From the NCBI GenBank assembly GCA_036269915.1, contig DATBDM010000295.1, positions 1 to 5,290 of the forward strand: 5,290 bases of DNA, given 5' to 3'. The notes under the pieces were generated by a model, which was not told the DNA's origin, did no database searches, and saw nothing but the letters and a program-made list of their open reading frames with translations. Each line of letters begins with the position of its first letter. Position 1 is the stretch's first letter. The DNA comes from DATBDM01 sp036269915. Lineage in GTDB: Bacteria > Actinomycetota > Thermoleophilia > Solirubrobacterales > Solirubrobacteraceae. A program made the translations under genes and the position numbers. This document shows, piece after piece, positions 1-2,647 of the stretch.

Positions 1-243
1 GCCGAAGCCGGCGGCGATCAGGATGAGCCCCCAGATCAGCCAGATCCAGCCCCACGCGGTGAAGTCGAACACCAGCAGTTGACCGTTGCGGATGGCGTAG
101 TACTCGTCGTTGAGCAGGGCGGTGAGGCCCTGGAGGATGTCGAAGAAGCCGGTGAGGACCAGCATGATCCCGGCGAACGCGATCCATCCGCCCCACGCCC
201 CCGAAGGCTGGGCGCCGGATTCCGGCATGCGAGCGCTGCTCAT
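1..243 (-). CDS. DUF7144-type small integral membrane protein, 3' end cut off by window edge
   Basis: The first 81 residues are present; the rest lies beyond position 1. A short polar N-terminus (residues 1-15, MSSARMPESG...) is followed by a hydrophobic segment at about 18-44 with the motif WGGWIAFAGIMLVLTGFFDI and a second at about 56-80, rich in Trp and Ile (WGWIWLIWGLILIAAGFG). The loop between them holds NDEYYAIRNG. This pattern matches my knowledge of the DUF7144 family of four-helix actinobacterial membrane proteins; no molecular function is known to me. The ATG at 243 is chosen because a perfect AGGAGG (251-256) lies 7 nt upstream; Met6 (228) is a less likely start. It is the last visible gene of a minus-strand operon, 11 nt after the FGE stop. 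The stop TAG of the FGE gene lies inside the Shine-Dalgarno sequence, suggesting translational coupling. Family assignment is from remembered pattern, not a search. Confidence 0.82.
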   Translation of the reverse strand, partial: MSSARMPESGAQPSGAWGGWIAFAGIMLVLTGFFDILQGLTALLNDEYYAIRNGQLLVFDFTAWGWIWLIWGLILIAAGFG

Positions 244-250
244 GGTGCTT

Positions 251-256
251 CCTCCT
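251..256 (-). promoter_or_regulatory. Shine-Dalgarno of the DUF7144-type gene, overlapping the FGE stop codon
   Basis: The minus strand reads TAGGAGG-AAGCACC-ATG. The AGGAGG is a perfect anti-16S match with a 7-nt spacer, and the stop codon of the upstream FGE gene (TAG, 255-257) is part of it. A ribosome ending on FGE would therefore stand on this site, as expected for translational coupling. Confidence 0.85.
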
Positions 257-1208
257 ATGGTGTGTCCCGGGCGCAGCGGAAGCCGACGTTGCCGGCCGTG
301 CTGTCCGGGGTCTGGGACATCCGCGCCGCGACGCGGTAACGGTTGCAGTAGGACTGGTGGCAGAGGTAGGAACCGCCGCGCTGGACGCGCCGCTCCCCGG
401 TGGGCGGTCCGGTCGGATCCTGCCGGGAGGCGGTCCGGTGCCAGCCGACGCTGAACCAGTCCGCGCACCACTCCCACACGTCGCCGGCGACGTCATGCAG
501 CCCGAACCCGTTCGGGGGGTAGCTGCCGACCGGTGATGTGCCGACCCAGCCGTCCTCGGCGGTGTTGGAGACCGGAAACTCTCCCTGCCAGATGTTGCAG
601 CGATGCTCGCCGCCAGGGGTCAGCTCGTCGCCCCACGGGTAGCGGCGGCGCTTGAGCCCTCCGCGCGCGGCGTGCTCCCACTCAGCCTCGGTCGGCAGGC
701 GCTTGCCCGTCCACGCCGCGTACGCGGCCGCGTCGCCCCAGCCGACGTGCACGACCGGGTGGTCGAGCCGGTCGCCGATGTCCGAGCCGCGGCCCTCGGG
801 GTGCAGCCAGGTGGCGCCGTGCACCTGCCGCCACCATGGCATCCCGGCCACCGCGCGGGTGGGCGGGAAGTCGTCTGGAAGCAGCATCGCGAAGACGAAC
901 GACCAGCCGTAGCGCTCGGCGTCGGTGACGTGGCCGGTGGCCTGGACGAACTCGGCGAACGCCTCGTTGGTCACGGGGTCGCGGTCGATCGCGAAGGCCG
1001 ACAGCCGCACCCGGCGGACAGGTCCCTCGCCGTCCTCCGGGAAGCCCTCGACGGCGTTGCCGCCCATCAGGAAGTCGCCGGCCTCGAGCTCGACCATGTC
1101 GCTGCTCCGGCGCGCAGGCGCCGGATCGACGACCGCGCCCCGATCGACCACCGCGCCCCCGTCCGGGGGCGCGGCGCGGTCTCCGCGCGAGGGCGCGCAG
1201 CAGCTCAA
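255..1208 (-). CDS. Formylglycine-generating enzyme (FGE-sulfatase/SUMF1 family), TTG start, N-terminal CCAPSR motif
   Basis: FGEs are copper-dependent oxidases that convert the Cys of a CxPxR motif in sulfatases to formylglycine. Read from TTG 1208 the protein has 317 residues, close to actinobacterial FGEs. The FGE domain starts at about residue 38 (MVELEAGDFLMGG) and runs to the end. Hallmarks in order: DGEGPVRRV, DRDPVTNEAFAEF, HVTDAERYGWSF, HPVVHVGW, GKRLPTEAEWEHAARGG, YPWGDELTPGG, CNIWQGEFPVSNTAEDG, PPNGFGLHDVAGDVWEW, and the active-site stretch GGSYLCHQSYCNRYRVAAR with Cys283 and Cys288. These correspond to human Cys336/Cys341, so a true FGE is more likely than an EgtB- or PvdO-like relative. 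Calcium-site residues Asn205, Asp219, Asp239 and Glu246 are kept. Start choice: the TTG lies 11 nt after the DUF1269 stop, behind GAGG with a 5-nt spacer, and its frame gives MSCCAPSRGDR and a Pro/Ala-rich linker. The alternative ATG at 1097 (280 residues, GGAG 7 nt upstream) starts right at the domain edge and leaves a 122-nt gap. No other protein in this window carries CxPxR, so its client lies elsewhere. Confidence 0.93.
   Translation of the reverse strand: MSCCAPSRGDRAAPPDGGAVVDRGAVVDPAPARRSSDMVELEAGDFLMGGNAVEGFPEDGEGPVRRVRLSAFAIDRDPVTNEAFAEFVQATGHVTDAERYGWSFVFAMLLPDDFPPTRAVAGMPWWRQVHGATWLHPEGRGSDIGDRLDHPVVHVGWGDAAAYAAWTGKRLPTEAEWEHAARGGLKRRRYPWGDELTPGGEHRCNIWQGEFPVSNTAEDGWVGTSPVGSYPPNGFGLHDVAGDVWEWCADWFSVGWHRTASRQDPTGPPTGERRVQRGGSYLCHQSYCNRYRVAARMSQTPDSTAGNVGFRCARDTP
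1124..1159 (-). repeat. Tandem 18-bp duplication in the FGE N-terminal linker
   Basis: On the plus strand GATCGACGACCGCGCCCC (1124-1141) is followed directly by GATCGACCACCGCGCCCC (1142-1159), 17 of 18 identical. Being 18 nt it keeps frame, and on the minus strand it encodes GAVVDR-GAVVDP, residues 18-29 of the FGE read from the TTG. It looks like a recent slippage duplication in a flexible linker. Confidence 0.8.
1151..1174 (-). other. Perfect GC hairpin within the FGE 5' coding region
   Basis: CCGCGCCCCC (1151-1160) and GGGGGCGCGG (1165-1174) form a 10-bp perfect stem with a 4-nt loop. There is no following U-run on either strand, so it is not a normal intrinsic terminator. It sits 34-57 nt downstream of the TTG start and could slow translation or protect the mRNA, but it may be only a product of the base composition. 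Confidence 0.45.
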
Positions 1209-1213
1209 CGGCG

Positions 1214-1217
1214 CCTC
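1214..1217 (-). promoter_or_regulatory. Shine-Dalgarno GAGG supporting the TTG start of FGE
   Basis: The minus strand after the DUF1269 stop reads TGA-GCGAGGCGCCG-TTG. GAGG is spaced 5 nt from the TTG at 1208. It is a moderate site, but with the 11-nt gene gap it supports this start over the ATG at 1097. Confidence 0.6.
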
Positions 1218-1219
1218 GC

Positions 1220-1708
1220 TCAGCGGGTGCCGGCGGCCGCGAGGGCGCCGGCGAGCGACTCCTCGGCTTCGTTGTCGAGCGAGCTCTGGATGATCTCGCC
1301 CTCGATCTTGATCTGGGGCAGGATCTTGTCCATCGATGCCTCGCGGACGAGGAAGATGATCGCCGCGCTGCCGGGTTCGAGCTTGGCGCCCAGCTCCTTC
1401 ATGAACTTGTCGTCGACGCCGTAGTCGCTCATCGCCCCCGCGGCCGCGCCGCTCGCGGCGCCGATGGCCATGCCGAAGAACGGCATCAGGAAGATCAGGC
1501 CGATCAGACCTCCCCACAGCGCGCCCGAGGCGGCGCCGGCGCCGGCCATCGACGGCTGATGCAGCTTGATCTTGCCGTCCGGACGGTGCTCCACGACGAC
1601 CATGTCGTCGAGCTCCAGGACGTGGCTCTGCACGGCGCGGGCGGCGTTCGACGCCACTTCCTGCGCCGTGGCGACGTCGGGATAGGCGATGGCGACGAGG
1701 TCGCTCAT
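1220..1708 (-). CDS. DUF1269-type membrane-associated protein
   Basis: The protein has 162 residues, typical for DUF1269. The N-terminal part (1-50, MSDLVAIAYPDVATAQEVA) has the alternating pattern of a small alpha/beta domain, with LELDDMVVVEHRPDGKIKLHQ at 31-51. A central glycine- and alanine-rich hydrophobic segment (about 54-94) contains GAGAASGALWGGLIGLIFL and MPFFGMAIGAASGAAAGAM, a glycine-zipper pattern suited to membrane hairpin insertion or oligomerisation. The C-terminal part (95-162) has the family motif YGVDDKFMKELG, then LEPGSAAIIFLVREASMDKIL and an acidic tail. The biochemical function of DUF1269 is unknown; members are often labelled general stress or membrane proteins. The ATG at 1708 is fixed by AGGAGG 7 nt upstream. 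It is the first gene of the minus-strand operon and is divergent from the aquaporin gene across a 117-nt region with a long palindrome. Confidence 0.9.
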   Translation of the reverse strand: MSDLVAIAYPDVATAQEVASNAARAVQSHVLELDDMVVVEHRPDGKIKLHQPSMAGAGAASGALWGGLIGLIFLMPFFGMAIGAASGAAAGAMSDYGVDDKFMKELGAKLEPGSAAIIFLVREASMDKILPQIKIEGEIIQSSLDNEAEESLAGALAAAGTR

Positions 1709-1715
1709 TGTCGTT

Positions 1716-1721
1716 CCTCCT
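1716..1721 (-). promoter_or_regulatory. Shine-Dalgarno of the DUF1269 gene
   Basis: A perfect AGGAGG on the minus strand lies 7 nt before the ATG at 1708. Unlike the aquaporin and luxR genes on the plus strand, this gene has a standard led ribosome binding site. Confidence 0.88.
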
Positions 1722-1744
1722 GCTCGAGGTGGGTGATCGGCGCC

Positions 1745-1750
1745 ATCGTC
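1745..1750 (-). promoter_or_regulatory. Weak -10 candidate for the DUF1269-FGE-DUF7144 operon
   Basis: The minus strand reads GACGAT here, a poor match to TANNNT. It is noted because its upstream edge lies 32 bp from the centre of the palindrome (1782), the same distance as the plus-strand -10 candidate on the other side. It would give a leader of about 30 nt containing the AGGAGG. This is inference from position more than from sequence quality. Confidence 0.25.
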
Positions 1751-1760
1751 CATGCGCCGG

Positions 1761-1803
1761 GGGTGGCACGGCATCACCCCGACCGGGTGATGCCGTCCCA
1801 CCC
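1761..1803. promoter_or_regulatory. 43-bp near-perfect palindrome in the divergent promoter region, candidate shared operator
   Basis: The left arm GGGTGGCACGGCATCACCC (1761-1779) pairs with the right arm GGGTGATGCCGTCCCACCC (1785-1803) at 18 of 19 positions (mismatch 1767/1797) around a 5-nt spacer CGACC. The inner core TCACCC-N5-GGGTGA (1774-1790) is repeated before luxR. The outer ends GGGTGG and CCACCC resemble further half-sites in the opposite orientation. The site lies between two divergent transcription units, so an operator controlling both is the natural reading. A transcribed hairpin is possible only if the aquaporin transcript starts further upstream than proposed here. No U-run follows on either strand. 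Confidence 0.75.
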
Positions 1804-1825
1804 ACGCGAGGCCCACAGTCGGCGC
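1804..1825 (+). promoter_or_regulatory. Probable core promoter of the aquaporin gene, possibly leaderless
   Basis: CACAGT (1814-1819) is a -10 candidate lying 6 nt before the ATG, which would place the transcription start at or beside the start codon. There is no well-spaced Shine-Dalgarno: the only GAGG (1808-1811) is 14 nt from the ATG. The block CACAGTCGGCGC-ATG resembles TACTGTCGGGGCG-ATG before luxR. The -10 match itself is weak. Confidence 0.4.
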
Positions 1826-2578
1826 ATGAGCGAGAAAGGCCCTGCCGCGTACATCGCCGAGTTCGTCGGCACGTTCTTCCTGGTGCTCGCGATCTGCGGC
1901 GTGGTGTCCGCGGGCGCGCCGCGCGGGGTGACGGTGACCGACCTCGGCCTCGTGCACACGTTCGCGCTGATGGTGATGGTCTACGCGATCGGCTCGATCT
2001 CGGGCTGCCACGTCAATCCGGCGGTGACGGTCGCGCTCACCGCGGTGCGCAAGATCTCCGGGCGCGACGCGGGGATCTACATCGCCTGCCAGCTCGCCGG
2101 CGGCATCTGCGCCGGCCTGCTCGTGAAGGCGTTCTTCAACCTCCGTGGCGGGCTCGTGAACTTCGGCGCGCCGGCCCTCGCCCCCAGCTACCTGCACGGC
2201 GGGAGCGTCTGGCTCGGCTTCCTCGCCGAGGGCCTCGGCGCCTTCGCCCTGACATGGGCGGTGATGGGCACCGCGGTCAACCCGGCGGCGCCCAAGGGCG
2301 TGGCGGGCATCGCGATCGGCGGCGCACTCGGCTTCTCGGTGATGATCTTCGGCCCGGCGACGGGCGGCTCGTTCAACCCCGCCCGCTGGCTCGGGCCGTC
2401 GCTCGCCTCCGGCCACTGGACGGACTGGTGGATGTACATCCTCGCCCCGATCGCAGGCGCCGTCGGCGCCGCCTTCCTCTACCGCCAGGTGATGGAGCTC
2501 GACGCCCGGGTGCTCCCGGCCCAGCCGCCGTCGCGCGGTGAGTCCGCCGCGGCTCACCCGCCCGTGACCACGGATTGA
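1826..2578 (+). CDS. MIP-family channel protein (aquaporin), TIP2-like selectivity filter
   Basis: The protein has 250 residues, the normal length for an aquaporin, with six predicted helices at about 8-30, 40-58, 83-103, 127-147, 158-176 and 203-222. The two pore loops carry SGCHVNPAVT (NPA at 64-66) and GGSFNPARWLG (NPA at 184-186); AEFVGTFFLV at 11-20 is the usual first-helix motif. Aligned by eye to E. coli AqpZ, the aromatic/arginine filter is His44, Val172, Gly181, Arg187 instead of Phe-His-Thr-Arg. His-Ile-Gly-Arg is the filter of plant TIP2 water/ammonia channels, and HTFALMVMVYAIGSISG also resembles TIPs. Ile205 stands where aquaporins usually have Trp (P5). Substrates may therefore include ammonia, urea or hydrogen peroxide as well as water; this is inference. 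The 25-residue polar C-tail is probably cytosolic. The ATG at 1826 is the start that begins right at the first helix; the open frame continues upstream without a plausible domain. A shared palindrome precedes the gene. Confidence 0.94.
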   Translation: MSEKGPAAYIAEFVGTFFLVLAICGVVSAGAPRGVTVTDLGLVHTFALMVMVYAIGSISGCHVNPAVTVALTAVRKISGRDAGIYIACQLAGGICAGLLVKAFFNLRGGLVNFGAPALAPSYLHGGSVWLGFLAEGLGAFALTWAVMGTAVNPAAPKGVAGIAIGGALGFSVMIFGPATGGSFNPARWLGPSLASGHWTDWWMYILAPIAGAVGAAFLYRQVMELDARVLPAQPPSRGESAAAHPPVTTD

Positions 2579-2580
2579 AC

Positions 2581-2623
2581 GGCGACCGCGCCGTCACCCG
2601 AAACGGGTGAGGCGACCCCGCCG
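2581..2623 (+). repeat. 13-bp direct repeats flanking the luxR operator
   Basis: GGCGACCGCGCCG (2581-2593) and GGCGACCCCGCCG (2611-2623) are 12 of 13 identical, spaced exactly 30 bp, and directly border the 17-bp palindrome on both sides. The 30-bp period, about three helical turns, would put both copies on one face of the DNA. They may be accessory protein contacts or a duplication trace. Confidence 0.6.
2594..2610. promoter_or_regulatory. 17-bp palindromic operator TCACCC-N5-GGGTGA upstream of luxR
   Basis: TCACCCGAAACGGGTGA is a perfect 7-bp dyad with a 3-nt centre. It matches the core of the divergent-region palindrome (1774-1790) at 14 of 17 positions, with all differences in the middle five bases. 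Its centre is 46 bp before the luxR ATG, against 44 bp for the aquaporin. This suggests binding by one dimeric regulator near the -35 region. It is too short and lacks the U-run of a terminator for the aquaporin gene. Confidence 0.72.
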
Positions 2624-2647
2624 GTTTGCGAAAATACTGTCGGGGCG
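2611..2647 (+). promoter_or_regulatory. Core promoter of luxR, probably leaderless
   Basis: A short AT-rich island, GCGAAAATACTGT, stands out from the GC-rich surroundings. TACTGT (2635-2640) fits the -10 consensus TANNNT, and the ATG at 2648 begins 8 nt beyond its last base, so transcription would start at or next to the start codon. No usable Shine-Dalgarno exists: the GGGG at 2642-2645 is only 2 nt from the ATG. No good -35 is visible at the right distance, where the palindrome and the second direct repeat lie, which suggests activator dependence. Confidence 0.55.

Noticed and set aside
1095..1097. ATG at 1097 as the FGE start
   Set aside because: It is possible, with GGAG 7 nt upstream, but it would start on the first strand of the domain and leave a 122-nt gap in an otherwise packed operon. 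It would also discard the in-frame MSCCAPSR segment with its Shine-Dalgarno. It is kept as the alternative.
603..1424. 273-codon plus-strand open frame opposite FGE and DUF1269
   Set aside because: It is antisense to two well-supported genes and has no recognisable motifs; it is a high-GC shadow.
1209..1805. Upstream extension of the FGE frame through the DUF1269 gene
   Set aside because: It overlaps DUF1269 in another frame, the product is Arg-rich and patternless, and the TTG at 1208 directly after the DUF1269 stop gives a sensible start.
1708..2541. 277-codon frame overlapping the aquaporin in another frame
   Set aside because: It gives Arg/Gly/Pro-rich low-complexity protein, while the aquaporin frame holds both NPA motifs and six helices.
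1220..2557. Upstream extension of the DUF1269 frame across the aquaporin gene
   Set aside because: The part beyond 1708 is antisense to the aquaporin, has no family similarity, and the ATG at 1708 has a perfect Shine-Dalgarno.
2554..2567. TCACCCGCCCGTGA near the aquaporin stop as a third operator
   Set aside because: The half-site TCACCC is present, but the partner is not GGGTGA at 5-nt spacing, and the stretch is inside the coding sequence.
2594..2610. Palindrome after the aquaporin as an intrinsic terminator
   Set aside because: The stem is only 7 bp with a 3-nt loop and no U-run follows. The match to the divergent-region site and the promoter-like spacing fit an operator better.
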